From positions 3,077,717 to 3,141,716 of the forward strand of contig CM057150.1 in NCBI GenBank assembly GCA_029964075.1: a stretch of DNA of 64,000 nucleotides. The letters are read 5' to 3'. The notes under the pieces were generated by a model. It did no database searches and was not told the origin of the DNA. It saw nothing but the letters and a program-made list of their open reading frames with translations. Below, in pieces: positions 27,901-42,900 of this stretch. This DNA comes from Patiria pectinifera. Taxonomy: Eukaryota > Echinodermata > Asteroidea > Valvatida > Asterinidae. The stretch's first letter is position 1, and each line of letters begins with the position of its first letter. The position numbers and the translations under genes are program-made.

Positions 27901-30900
27901 CGTACCAGGATGAGATTGGCCAATCAAGCTGCAAAGACTGTCCCCAGGGTTACTACTGCGACAACACCATTGAACCGGTGGTGCTCTATAACAACTCCTA
28001 CTGCCCGACAGGTAAAAAGGCTTTAAATCTATGTAAATTTAAGACAGATTCGTAGACTTATGCATGGTTAAAGAATTGACTTACAGACATCGATGCTAGA
28101 ATACTGTACACACTTTTAAGTTTGAACCAATCTTCCAAATTTCAAATTCATTTTTTCATTTGGAATGAAACAGAAATTGTTGCAATCGGCTGTTGGCACA
28201 AACCGATTGGCTTTGATGGCCCTTTAATTCAAATTAATAAATACCTTTAATAGTTTGCCAATTCTCTTTGGTCATGTAAACCATTTAAACAATGCTGAGG
28301 AGTGTTTAAACTAGCCAATGTGGCCCATAAATCAGGACAACAATTTTTTGTGCCATTTTCTTTGGATTGTAACGAAAGACCATCTTTTTTTCTCTCAAAG
28401 GTTGGTAGTTTTGAAATAGGGGGAATTTTTGGTATATGATAAAGCAATCTATTTAAGACTTTTTTGGACATATGTACACAACAAACAATGACCTCTGATA
28501 TGACTGCTATTCATGTTTGCCTTTTATAGAAAACTATTAAAACAAAAACTTGTTATCTCATCTGTCGACCTGCAAATTTTCTCATCTCCCACAGGATTTT
28601 ACTGCCCTGCCAACACCAAGTACGCCACCCAGTACGCCTGCCCTAACGGCACCTTCAACAATCTTACCCACCGCGTGGAGGTCGCTGACTGCCAGCCATG
28701 CCGCGCTGGCAAGTACTGCGAGACAGAAGGACTGTCTGAGCCCACCGGTGACTGCTATGCAGGTAGGCTAGAAAAATCTTATTTCAAACCATGAGCACTT
28801 TTTCTTTTTAATTTTAGACGTACCTGATACGATTTTCAGGCATACAGCAAGTTGCTCATCCTGTAAAGCAGGCACAAGATTTTTCAGGCCTTTTTCCTGA
28901 AAACAGACATTTTGAATATGAGAGCAAGACATTTTCAGTATAGAAAGAAATGCATCTTTCAGATTTTTCATCAAATTTTCAGATTTTGTTTTGTTTTTAA
29001 TTGACAAGCATACCCCTTTGTTAGGAAGATGTTAAGTTTTTGATTGGTGCAGTTGAAATACAGACCTGGCTTAGGGCCCGTCTCAATTCGTATCTGGGAC
29101 GACTTCCAGAAAAGTTGCGGACATTGTATCAGGTATAAGTTGCAGGATTCTGAACAACTTCCCCGCAGTCTTCCCGCAATGAAGTTATCAGTATTGTTGA
29201 GTCAAGCAGTTGCTAATGAAAATTCCCCTGCAACGTGTCCGGGACAAATGCAGAGCTTCTTCCGGACAGAGTGAATAATTCTACCCACAATTTGTCCGGA
29301 ACTCGTCCCAGATCTGAATTAAAACGGGCCGTTATATTGCCGGTGTGTGGGAGAGTTATACCCTAAAGCAGTTGCCTCTAATTTTGCCAAACATTGAAAT
29401 CATTTACAGATGAATGAAATGTTACATCCTCTCACAGGGTCTTGCTGTGCAAGCGACGAGCATTGAAATGTGCTAACATCTTTTCCCTCTCAGGTTATTA
29501 CTGTACAAGTGGCTCCAACACCCCAACGCCCACCATCGGCAGCAACGCCGACGAATGCCCCGCCGGTTACTACTGTGGCAACGGGACCGCCACGCCCGAG
29601 GCTTGCCCTCCGGGGACCTACAACCCATTCAAGAGGCGCGTCTCCATGGACCAGTGCGTGAGCTGTGATGCTGAACGCTACTGCCCAGACTACAACATGA
29701 CAAGTGTTGGAGATCTCTGCGATCCAGGTCAGTTATACTAGCATGGATCAATTATGTAATGGCAAAACTTTCCAAAAGTGTAAAGCTTAGTGGTTTGGTG
29801 ATAGCAGTTGGAGGGGGGGGGGGTGCAGTTTTCGACACGTGCCTATTTTTGCAAACATGTGATGAACCAACATTGCCAGAATGCTTCAATCTTCGACATG
29901 TGTGTCCAGGGGACCTCTATTCATCTATTCAGATCATTAGAGAATGGCTTGTGTCCCCGCAAACACTGTTATTTACGTGTAATAAACAACATCCTCTGCA
30001 GTACCTTCGTGCGTGCGTGTATGTTTTGGTAATAGGAGGCTCGGAGGGTTAAGGATTGTTAAATATCCTAAACCAGAGATAAGGCTGAAACTGTAGCTAC
30101 AGCCCAGGTTTGGGAATTTCAAATTGTATATTTGGCCCTTTGTTATTAATAAAGCTGGATCCTCTCTAAGTGATCACTGATAGCCATTTCCCAGATTTGT
30201 AGCATTACTAAGACCAATAACCTGGTTTAATTGTTCAAATTCTGTATTTTACTAGGTTACTACTGCGCGCTGGGCGCCGACAACTCACAGTTTCAGCCAT
30301 GCCCAGAGGGTTATTACTGCGAGCAGGGTACCGACGTGCCGGAACCCTGCCCGCCAGGCACCTGGTCTGACGTGCAGACGCTGACCGTGGTGACCGATTG
30401 CTACAACTGCACTGGTAAGCATTCATTTGTTGCCTCGTGTCCTCGGGTACAAGTTGCATAACTCAATGAAAACAAAATAAATTTTCTTAGCGGAAGCTTG
30501 TAAATAGCCAATAAGTGATGTGTTGTTTGTTGTAAGTTCCTGCAGACTTTTGTTGAAGTCATTTTTTAACGGCTTATAGGATCATTTGCATTTATCTCAA
30601 AAGTAACTAACAAATTATTATCGGAAAGCTTACTTGGATTGAAGATCATACTGGTACTGAAATCCTGTGAAATTATTCCGTCTGGCTTGCTGTCGTTTAG
30701 AAGAAATCAAGAAAGTAGGTGATTTCCAATGATTAGTTTGTTGATGATCTTGGAAATAATAATTAACGGAATCGAGTTTCGTGATCGAAAGGCTGTGCAT
30801 GATCTCTCACTTTTTTCTCAAAAAAGTGTCATATCCACCGAGCTGAAACATTTTTTCGAAGATTCATATTTTGAGTGGTGTTATTAAATGGAAATGACCA

Positions 30901-33900
30901 AAATGCATGAAAAGTAAATGATCCTGTATGCCTTTAATTAGCCCAGTTGGCAGAATTTGTCACCAAGCATCTTGCCCAAGGACATACAAAAGGTTATATT
31001 CTTTTAAATATTATTCCATTTTTTCTTTGTAGCCGGCTTCTATTGCCCCACCAGCGGCATAACTGTTGTGACGGAGGAGTGCTGGGGCGGCTACTACTGC
31101 CCCGGCGGTGACAGCGTCCCCAACCCTACCCTTTACCTCTGCCCTGCTGGCGTCCACTGCCCCAATGGTAGCGAGATCTACAAGCAGTGTGCCCCAGGGA
31201 CCTTCACGGACTACGAGGGGGCATCAGAGTGCGACATCTGCCCCGAGGGGTACTACTGCCTGCCTGTCACGCCTGACAATGCGGCGTTGGCTTACCAGCC
31301 CTGCCCAGCCGGCTACTACTGTCCCTATGGTAAGATATGCCATTGTGTAAAAAGTAACTACACCTTTTTCTGACTGGTGTTTACAGTTGTTCAAAACCAA
31401 AATTTATATAGAATGAACTTGATAACTGGTTGATTTATGTACATTGTACTAGGGATGTGCATCGGAACTGTGTACCCTATTCCTTGACCGCTGATGTCAG
31501 GAACCAGTTCCAGATTATGGGATCGGGTATCTGAATCCAACTTTTCTAATTATTTAGTAACTTCTCAGACAATGAAAAGACAAGGTTTTGAATGTCATTT
31601 GTGGGGAATTTTCAAAACGAAAACTGGCTACATAAAAAAACAAAATAGATTTTATGTTTATATTGTGCATTTTAACACGCAGCAGATGACGCTCGCGAAA
31701 GTTTCATCTACAACGTAAAGCTATGGAGCCCTTCAGACAGCTTCCGAGATTTACATTTAGGGGTTAGGTTTCTTGTACAGGTACGAGATACTTGTTTCTT
31801 TTCTTCAATAGGGTACACAGTTCCTCCCTCTTTAATTATGATACTAGCCTTATTGTTCTTATTGGCGCCATTTCTCAAACTTAGGCTTTGCATATGGCTT
31901 GGGCTTCTCGTTCAAAGGACTTGACTTTAGGTCTTTATTAATTTACAAGGTTTTTACCGTAACAAGCATTTGTAACATAAAATCCTAATATTTGACCCAA
32001 GTTTTGGAGTATGTTTGTTGGTTTCGGCATAAGATGAACGTTTTTTTTTAAATGGAAGTTGCCAATTACAAAGCTTAAGGCCACGCAACATGAAAAATTA
32101 CAAAAAGATGGGCACAATGGTTGCTTTTCCCTGTACCCCCCAAACACACCTGAATGGTACAGTAGAGGTAAATGCTATACATGGCCTGATCTGAAAACAT
32201 TCACTCCAAAAAGACAAAAATGCCTAATGACTTGGTTTTCAAATGGTTGTTTTCTGTGGATTTGTTTGTCTGTAGGAACTGGAGCTGACTGGCAGCCGTG
32301 CCCAGCTGGCACCTACAGCCCTGTGGAAGGCCTCACAAACGTGACGGAGTGCCGGGCCTGCGATGGCGGTCAGTACTGTACAGGACCTCACGAGACGTCG
32401 ACATCCGGTGGCTGTCTGCCAGGTATACTTGTGTGCATGGATTTTAACCCATTAGCACATGTACTGTTTGGTATTACATTTTTTACATTGTATTACATTG
32501 TAGATTACATTGTATTACATTCTAGATTACATTGTATTACATTGTAGATTACATTGTATTACGTTGTATTTATTTCCTGATGAAGCCATAAAACCTATGA
32601 GCCAATCAGTATGCTGCTTTACATCATTTCCGTGGTCGCGTTTCAGGTTACTACTGTACATCAGGAGTGGACCGTGAAGATCCAGGGGCCAGCTCAGAGG
32701 CCGTCAACTGCTCCTGCCCGGAACAAACTGTCTTCACTGGTATGTGCTCTGGTCAAATGTGTTGTCAGGTCTTTTTTGTCGTCCATTCTGGATGAAGACT
32801 GTTGAAGCCCAGGTACTTGTGATAGATCACAAGTCCTGACATGTCATTCAGTCTACTGTCAAGTCGCAAGTTATTCACATGATCTTTATAGACAAAGGCA
32901 TTCCTTTGTTATTGGTCATCCTATGTTACTTGTAACTGGACTTATGATTAACCCGTGACCAGTCTTGTGATTTACAAGTACCAGTACAACACAAGAAAAA
33001 AAAGTTCCAAGAAAAAAACCAAGATTTCAGTTTCTTACCAGTGTTACTGATACCGATACCGTTGAACGTTGCTCTATGCCTTCTCTTCAGTATATTCCAT
33101 TTTTGTCTCATAACAAATTTTCAATGTGTATGTTTTATTGAGATGTAAAAAAGTGTCCTTCTTTTTCTATTTTGGTTGGGTTTTTTGTCTGGTAACCACA
33201 ACGCACACACCCAAGTTTTATTTGCCTGCAATCGGGGACCCCCTTCTTTCCCTCTTTTGTTTGTACTATAACTTTTTAGGAAGACCTCCCATATGTTTTG
33301 TACTTGATTGCCAAATTGGGGACCTTCGGGAATTAGGGACCCTATTGTCCTCTATTTTTCAACGTCCCGTATTGAATGAAGGAGCAAACTCAGATACACC
33401 GGAGTTACTGTTGGGCTGCCAATATAAAATCAAAACTTTGTACAGTAAATATTATTTTTGTGTTCCATGTCTCATTCAAATGTGTTCAACTTTTGAACTG
33501 CTTGAAAAACAGCAACTCAAAAACAAATCTATTATTAGGGGTGAAACGGAATCGCAACTTTGAAGCTTGATCCAACAGAATTCTTCATAATCACCAATTC
33601 TTGATTCCTCCAACTGTTCTTTTTTTCCAGGTGAGGGTGGGATCTGTCCAGTGGCCCACTACTGTCCGGCCAACTCCACCCTCCCTCTGGCCTGCGACCC
33701 TGGCACCTATAACAACCTGACCGGTCAGTCAGCTTGCTTTGCCTGTCCAGAGGGCTACTACTGCCTGGCCCAAACCACCCACTACATCAACTTTGATTGC
33801 CCCGAGGGTAAGTTGACACTAGGAACAAGTTAAATCTCTTTACTATTGGGATTCAATGCACCAGGGATGTAGTCGAGTCCGTCACTAGTCCCTGCAAGTC

Positions 33901-36900
33901 CATCACAAGTCCTCTGATCCCAATTCAACTCACAAGCTATTCATATGAGCGCCCAGGATTTGGCTTTGGGGGAGGGGCAACAATCTTTTCCCCACATTTT
34001 TTTTTAGAAAGGGGGTGGGGTATGGACTATTTTGACATTGGTGGCGCCATTTACACCCTATTATACAAAAATAGTCCATATATATATCACCACGGTCAAA
34101 TCCTGGTACTAAAAAGAAAATGGTACCCCCCCCCAAAAAAAGCACAAAATTGACAACTTCTTGTGGAGGGCCTTTAAAAATTACTACAAGCTGTGTCCAA
34201 CTTTGGTGAATGAAACCTAACACTAAACTTAAAGTCTTTGATCATGCAGGATCAGCAGCTACCACTTCAATGTTTAGAAACACACTATAATCTTGGGCAT
34301 TATTCTCTTGTCCATCTCAGGTCACTTCTGCCCCGAAGGCACCCAAGACCCAGTTGAGAATCCCTGCCCGCCGGGCACCTACAACCCCCACCCCAACTCC
34401 AAGGACATGGCAGCCTGCCTGGACTGCCCGATGGGCAAGTACTGCGAGGGATCGGGCAACGCCAACTACACGGACGAATGCGACGAGGGGTGGTACTGCT
34501 CAGGTGGGGCCAGAAACCGCACCAGCACATCACATGGTGGGGAGTGCCAACCTGGATACTACTGCCCTAGAGGTAAGTAACCCATCGCGATAGAATCGCA
34601 TCAACGCAGTTTGTGAAATATTGTTCAGTTACATGATATACAAAAAGGACGCGGAACGCGCAACATCTGAAACAAACAAAACTTAATGTACAGTAGGTCA
34701 ATCCTGGTTACTTAAATTAAAAACTCCATGTCTGGTTTGCTTAATAGCATTGTGAGTGCCCTTTTAGTGTTGGTTGAACTATTGACCCTGAAAATTCTAG
34801 CCAAACCCCAGCTCCTCTGACAAGAACCACATGTTTATGTAATAATATCCTTATAGTGAGTCTAACCATCCAGATATCAAGGCTACATAGAGCTAGATCT
34901 ATGATGCCAAAATCAAGAAGCTCAATTTTGAATTCCTAAATTTTTTTCACCAAAAAAGGTTCCGGTTCCCCGATTTCGTGCCCCGGCGGCAAGTACTGCC
35001 AGACATCAGGCCTGGCACTGCCCACTGCCGACTGCGACGCCGGCTACTACTGCACTGGCCAATCCACTACCGGTACCCCAGATGATGGCGTCCAAGGTGA
35101 CGAGTGCCCGCCAGGGTTCTACTGCGAGGCCGGCTCCCCGTGGCCGGACCCCTGCCCGCCGGGGACCTTTACTCCTTACTCCAAGAACGAGAACATCACG
35201 GACTGCGTGTCTTGCTTGGATGGCGAGTACTGCGGAGAGTATAATCTGACAGGGCCTAATGGTAAGTGGCTTCAAATTTTTTTAATTCATTTTTATTTTC
35301 CAAATTAACCTCCAAGGGAAATTGCCTATGTACATTTTAATAATGTTTGTTTTAAGTTGAACAAAGGAATTCACTGGAGCAGGGTTTGAACCAGATTACA
35401 GTTCCAGTACTCCACCACCTGAAGTATCTAGCCCCATCTTGGTGGAGCCATGTCCTTGGTGGTTCCCATTTGGTCAATAACTTTGTTCATGAGGCACTAG
35501 TCAGGAGCCATAAACCTGTATATGCCATGTAGCCAGGGATCACGCCCAAAGTCACGATGCTAGCAACATCAGCAATGCTGCAAACCTGGAAGATAACAAA
35601 CAGGGATCTCTCTGAGAGAACACAGCATTACATTTTTTTTCATTATAGTAATGTTTTTAAAAGTTGAACATAAATTGTTAATTAGCTATTTATACTCCAC
35701 CGAAGCAATGAAGAATTTACCTGTGAAATATAAGTTAATCCATAAATATGCATAGTATAATAAAAACAAATCTCAACCAATCTGTCCCCCAGGGAACTGC
35801 ACTCAGGGCTACTACTGCCCCCGCGGTCAGTCAGACCCTCAGGCCTACGAGTGTCCCATCGGTCACTACTGCCCCAGCGGCATACAGGACCCCATCCTAT
35901 GTCCCAGTGGCACCTACCAAGATGAGCCAGGACGATGGTTCTGCAAGGAGTGTCCTGCAAGCTACTACTGTGACAAGTAGGCCTTTGGTTTCTGTTAGTC
36001 ACAACTAGAAACCATTTCTTAGATCACTCTGCACACATTACACAAGTTGAGGCACATGCACATTTTGGCAGACATTTCAGTTGGCGGAGCATTTAGCATG
36101 TTAAGAGTTGCACATGAGCATGTACTATTTTAGAAATGTGTTTTTTTGTGTGACATCACTGGATTTGTTTAAATTAACTCATTCAATTTTCATTGAGCCT
36201 TTTCATTACTGGGCATTATGCCTCTCCCCTCATGAGCCCTGCGCGGTACCCACAACTCAAGTCATAGGAATGTTATCAATGCTTACTATGCTTCTTGACT
36301 TGCAAAACGGCACAGAAAGAATGTCCCTAACTGGCAGAGTCTGATGCTTATAAATGGGATAACGCTCAAAAACAAAAACAGTTTGTTGACAACACCGTTT
36401 GGACAATTTGTACAAAGTTTCCCAATTCATATGCAGTTTACCATTTTACAAATATCCCCCATCCCCATCCCCTTGTTTCTGTGAAAAACATTTCTAGCAA
36501 GATAACTACCACTTTTCGGTATGAGCATCATATAAAGAGGGCTTGGGCACTTCGCAAGACTTTGTGCAGCATCAATATCCTGTCCAGCATGCATGTTTGT
36601 CTTCCTGTTTATTTTTTCATCTGTTGCTGCATCCTTGCAATGATTTCATTACCCTTTTCCTGTACTAGTTCCAATGGCGTGGTGGTCATCAACGAAACCA
36701 TCACCTGCCCCCGAGGGTTCTACTGTGAGGCAGGCACCCAACGGGCCGATCAGACTGGCTGCCCGCGGGGGACCTTCGGCAATGACACTGGGTTTGATGA
36801 TGTCAGCGACTGTATACCATGCTCTGGTGAGTTCAAATCCCACTATCAGTCAAGTCAATCACAATTGAAGTCACAAGTAATCAAAGTAGATCACGAGTCC

Positions 36901-39900
36901 AGTTAGAAGTAACAGGGGATGAAAACTAACAAAGGAATGCCTCTGTCACGGTTTATTTCAATAGCTTCTGACTTGACTTGGGACTCAATGACCTGCGATT
37001 GTCTTGCAAGGACTTGTGAGGAGTTGTCATTGTAGGGACTTGTTAAGACCTGTAAGGACTTGAAAGGACGTGTGCGGACTTGTCAGGCCTTGTTTGGACT
37101 TGGGAGGACTTGTGAGAATTTTGAAGGACATTTGATGACCAGTAAAGACTTGTGAGGATATGTAGAGATTTGTGGGGACTCGGGAGGACTTGTAAGGACT
37201 TGTGATTGACTCAGCTACACCACTGGAATCAGGCCCCCTCCCCCCAATACTGTGCATTTCAATGTAGATGTTGAATACAAGGCTGATAGTTATTAATTCC
37301 AGATGATCTCAAGTCCATCAGTGCCTTTTCTCCCCAGTAGAAGCTCATTTGCTCAACTCAATTGCTTTCCTCCGCTCAGGTGGCTACTATTGCGAGGAGG
37401 CAGGGAAAACCATGCCGACAGCCCCATGCGAGGCTGGCTTCTTCTGCAAACAGTATGCCGAGACTGGTACCCCATCACAGGGAGCCAGCCAGGCCGACGT
37501 CTGCCCACAAGGTGATTAGAACTTAATATAACAATATAATTTAAAAATAAGAATGTGGGGCGTATATAGCTCTTTTTACCAACAGTCTCAAAGTGCTTCA
37601 CAATTATTACCCCCAATCATCAGGCCATACGGCTGCAGGTCGAGATCATCACAATCTGGTCTCTTTCTTCACAGGTACCCATTTATACTCCTGGATGGAG
37701 AGAGGCAGTTGTAGTAAAGTGTCTTGCCTAAGAACCCAAGTGCCAATTATCCCCGTGGCACATGAATTGAACACTATGACCATTGTACCACAGCTCCTTG
37801 CAGATCTCAACTTGAATGATGCACACCACAAAAAAAGAACTGCTGTTGCTGTGTTTTGCCCACAATGCTTTGTGGGTTAGGAGTTTATCATTTTTGGGGA
37901 TGTGCAGTTTACAACTTTGCCCTTTTGTCCTTTGAGCAATTAGTTTTAATCTTTTTCTTTTCTTCTCTTGTTCCTTTCCTTTTCCCTTTTCACAATCCTG
38001 TCTAAATTTTGGTACCTCATCTTTGTGATTTTATTTAAATTGAGTATGTATTTTCTCTTAAATATTTTTTTGTTTCGCCTGTGTAGGTTCCTACTGTACC
38101 GAGGGTACCACGGAGCCGTACCCCTGCCCACCAGGGACCTATGGTGCATCAGAGGGTCTGAGGAATGTGTCAAGCTGCACGCAGTGTCTGGCTGGGTTTT
38201 ACTGTGAGAGTGAAGGATTGCTCACTGTAGAAGGTAAGGCTGATTGAGGATTACTTGGCTATGGCTAGTTATAACACATGTATCTATGGTTGCTTTGCCA
38301 GCCGCTTCCATAAGGGCATGTATAATTGTAAGCCATGAGAATTTCAGACTTTTGTCTGAAATCAGGCTTTTTGAATATGAGAGAAAGACATTATCAGTAT
38401 AAAAAGAAATGCATCTTTGAGACCTTCCATCCAATGTTCATATACCAAATACAGTGAAACGCCACTATACCGAAAACCGCTATACGGAACATCATCCTTG
38501 GCTCTCAATTTTTGTGTACAAAATGTATCGAACATTGTTGTTGAAAAATGTCAACAGAAGAGCGACAAATGGCTATTACTTCCCTAAGGAATAGAAAGGA
38601 AAAGCCACCCATGTAAGCTCAAAAACTGTGTAATTACATGATTCAATAGTCTCATGCACAGGGTGTTCTGCTTACGGAATTGAAAAGATGAATGGACAAG
38701 TTTGGTGCGACTGCGCATGGTTTGTAAATGCCACTGCACTATAACTATGGATACTAATGTGTGAAAAACCACAAGCTGGTAAGTATCGGCTTAAAATCGC
38801 TACACCGAACGATCGCTATTATGAACAATTTCTGTGGATCCCGCGATGTTCGTTATAGCGACGTTCCACTGTACAATGTCCAGAACGCGTCCAGTATATG
38901 AATTGAAACGGACCCTTCCCAGCAGGCATTTTTGGTCGGTTTAACGTCCAAGCGACGTTTGATTCTGACCAATTCTGACGTTGGATATTGGTCCTTTTAT
39001 AATTGATTATGAAAGTCAGTTAGACGTCGAATTCTGACCAAATAATAACGTTTGTTTATGGTCGAGTTGTGACGTCAATCCTACTGGTTTGATTGACGTT
39101 AAACTAACGTCAGATTTCATAGTCAGATTTTGGTCATTTAATGATTGATTTTGTAAGTTATTTAGACGTTGAAATCTGACCAAATAATAACGTCTGTTTA
39201 TGGTCGGGTTGTGACTTCAATCCTACTGGTTTGATTGACGTTAATCTGACGTCAGATTTCATGGTCAGATTTTGGTCATTTGATGATTGATTTTGTAAGT
39301 TATTTAGACGTTGAAATCTGACCAAATAATAACGTCTGTTTATGGTCGAGTTGTGACGTCAATCCTACTGGTTTGATTGACGTTAAACTGACGTCAGATT
39401 TCATAGTCAGATTTTGGTCATTTAATGATTGATTTTGTAAGTTATTTAGACGTTGAAATCTGACCAAATAATAACGTCTGTTTATGGTCGGGTTGTGACT
39501 TCAATCCTACTGGTTTGATTGACGTTAATCTGATGTCAGATTTCATGGTCAGATTTTGGTCATTTTATAATTGATTTTGAAAGTTTTGTAGACGTTTAAA
39601 ACATGACCAAAATCTAACATCCGTATATGGTCAAATCATGACGTCAGTCTGACCATGATTAACTGGTTAAATGGACGTCGACAGGACGTCAGATTCTTGG
39701 TTGAATTTAGGTCAGTTAATGCTTGAAAGTGTAATTTATTTAGACGTCTAAAACACAGACATGAGATCTAATCTCTTTTTTGAATATGTGTGGAGGTAGA
39801 AGACATCAGGCCGTCGATCTTGATGTTTTCTCTGATGATTGTTGCCACGTATGGTAGGGCTTGGGTAGTATGTTTCTTCTCCATCAATTGCAAAGAGCAG

Positions 39901-42900
39901 AGATGAGCTGGAAAATTAAAAGGAGATGAATGAAATTGTGAATTTTCTTGAATACCAACACATTCAAAAATAATTTTTTTGTGACTCGTAAATAATTAAA
40001 ACAAAATAGATTCTTTATGTAAGCCAATTTAAGTGCAGCGGCAATTTTATTTTCAGAGATCCAAAGAAAACAATTATTCTTATGAAGAAGACATGCACAT
40101 TTTAAGTATACTGGGCAGTTCCATGCGATTCCAAGAAAATAAACAAAACTTAAAAATTAGAAGAATATTAAATTTTAAAAACTGCAAGCATCACAAGGTC
40201 CTCATTTGAGTTAGTGCGGTAGTGAGATTTGGAATATTTAAGTTATCGATCAACATAGTGTAGGAAATTTGTCTCATGTTGAGATGTGCGTTAAATGACA
40301 GCAGTTTTAGGCTTAAATGCAGCTTGGACATGATGATGGAAGGCGGGCAGAACATGCATGGCTGCTGATGAGCTTAGATTGTCTAGATTTCAATGTTTAA
40401 ATAAAGGGCACCGTAAGTGTAACTTTGAATTTGAAATAAGAATTGACAATAGAATCTAACATTAACAACTTTCAACAATGAGAAGTTGAAGTATTTTTCC
40501 ATTGAATTTTTATGTTACACAAGTAAGTAGGCATACAGAAGGGAACCCATTGTACATACCACTGTCAGGATAACATTTCAAGACTACTCGATCCCGTCCT
40601 TAAAAAGAAATTTCAAATCCCTAACTCGGAAACAATCGCATTAGAGACTTACCATTTTTTCAGACCGGTACATTGCAAAAGCCGACCATGTAGGCCTGCA
40701 TACTAATCTTGATAATTGCAGTTCAATCGAAATCTTTTGCTTGTCCCATACATCCTGATGTCGTATCTTGACTTGAAGTTAAGATTAGCAGGAACACAAT
40801 ATCTTGTCAACAAGTGGCATATACTGTAGGACAATATTCTGTTGCAATGTGCCCACAAAACTTTCACATTTTGACCCACCACGTCTTTTCCCGAAGCTGT
40901 TTCGAAGTTGCTAGACTCGTGTAGCATTGGAATGCAAGAGGCCGGTCACACACAGGGCGTAAATAATGCTTACGCACACGCGGTGGCGATGTTTTGGTCA
41001 TTTGGCGCGCGGGGCAGGAATTTTGGCTCGGAGCCAAGACGTACGTTTGGATGTTGTATTTTGGTTTAAACCATGACATAATGACAACGTTAAATATTTT
41101 AACCATCCATCGACCAGAACTTAGCGTCATTATTTGAATCGTCGAAAGGGCGTTAGAAAACGGACGTAACTATGGTTGAAAACATGACCTATAATAACGA
41201 CTTCAAATATTATAACCAGCAGCCGACCATAATACAACGTCACTTTTCGAGTAGTTGAGAAAAAAAATGTCAAAACCATGACATAATAACGACGTTAAAT
41301 ATGTTTACCATCCCCTGACCAGAACTCAACGTCGTTATTTGATTCGTGGAAACGACGTCTGAAAACGGACGTAATATCATTGTTAAAACACAACCTATTA
41401 ACGACGTCAAATATTATAACCAGCAGCTGACCACAATAAAACCTCGCTTTTGGAGTCGTTGAAAAAAAATGTCAAAAACGGACGTTATATTTTGGGGAAA
41501 ATCATGACATAATAACGACGTTAAATGTTTTAACCATCCCCTAACCAAAACTCAACGTTGTTATTTGAATCGTGGAAACGACGTTAGAAAATGGACGTAA
41601 TATCTTAGATGCAAACATGACGTCATAACGACTTCAAATATTATAACCAGCAGCTGACCACAATAAAACCTTGCTTTGGAGTCGTTGAAAAAACGTCAAA
41701 AACGGACGCTATATTTTGGTGAAAACCATGACATAATAACGACGTTAAATATTTTAACCATCTCCTGACCAGAACTCAACGTCGTTATTTGAATCGTGGA
41801 AACGACGTTAGAGAACGGACGTAATATCATGGTTAAAAACATAACCTAATAACGACGTCATATATTATAACCAGCAGCCGACCACAATTCAACTTCGCTT
41901 TTGGAGTCGTTGAAAAACGTCAAAAACGGACGCTATATTTTGGTGAAAACCATGACATAATAACGACGTTAAATATTTTAACCATCTCCTGACCAGAACT
42001 CAACGTCGTTATTTGAATCGTGGAAATGACGTTAGAAAACGGACGTAATATCATGGTTAAAAACATAACCTAATAACGACGTCAAATATTATAACCAGCA
42101 GCCGACCACAATTCAACTTCGCTTTTGGAGTCGTTGAAAAAACGTCAAAAACGGACGTTATATTTTGGTGAAAACCATGATATAATAACGACGTTAAATA
42201 TTTTAACCATCCCCTGACCAGAACTCAACGTCGTTATTTGAATCGTGGAAACGACGTTAGAAAACGGGCGTAATATCTTAGATGCAAACATGACCTCATA
42301 ACGACTTCAAATATTGTAACCAGCAGCCGACCATAATTCAACGTCAATTTTTTAGTAGTTAAAAAAACGTAAAAAACGGACGTTGCATTTTGGTTGAAAG
42401 CATGACATATGTACGACGTCAGATATTATAACCAACGGCCAACCACAATTCAACGTCGTGTTTTGATTTGTTGAAACGACATTAGAAAGCGAACGTCATA
42501 TCTTGGTTGAAAACATGACATAATTGTGACGTCTTAGAGGGAACCATAATAATGACAATAATACAACGTTGTTTTTCAGGCCGTTGTAAAGACGTTGACA
42601 AAACAACGTCATATCATGGTTGAAACTATGTTACGTATTATTTGTGACCAAATTCCTACTACATTGTGACGTTGTTGTTATGTCAAATTCTGACGTTAAA
42701 TTTTCGACACTAAAGCAACGGCTGGCAGACGTTATAATGACAACGTTTTCTTTGGTCTACCAAAACAACGTTGTTTTTCGGTTAGGAATGGTTGATCCGA
42801 CGTTGCGACCATAATACAACCGTTATACAACGTCAGTCTGACGTTTGGTGCCTGCTGGGTTACTACAGAAATAAATGAGCAATGAATAGTGAACAGATGA

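Larger units (their letters stand above)
38918..42859. mobile_element. 3.9-kb non-autonomous DNA element with CCCAGCAGGCA ends
   Basis: 11-bp terminal inverted repeats cccagcaggca and tgcctgctggg (42849-42859). Inside lie a left array of 142-bp repeats, a non-repetitive middle (about 39760-41040) and a right array of ~225-bp repeats, all rich in ACGT/AACGTC. Only tiny ORFs occur and none looks like a transposase. The superfamily is not identified and no clear target duplication is visible. Confidence 0.8.

Noticed and set aside
38918..42859. CRISPR-like array or centromeric satellite
   Set aside because: Repeats are 142 and 225 bp with no spacers, and are bounded by short inverted ends in a gene intron, so a transposable element explains them.
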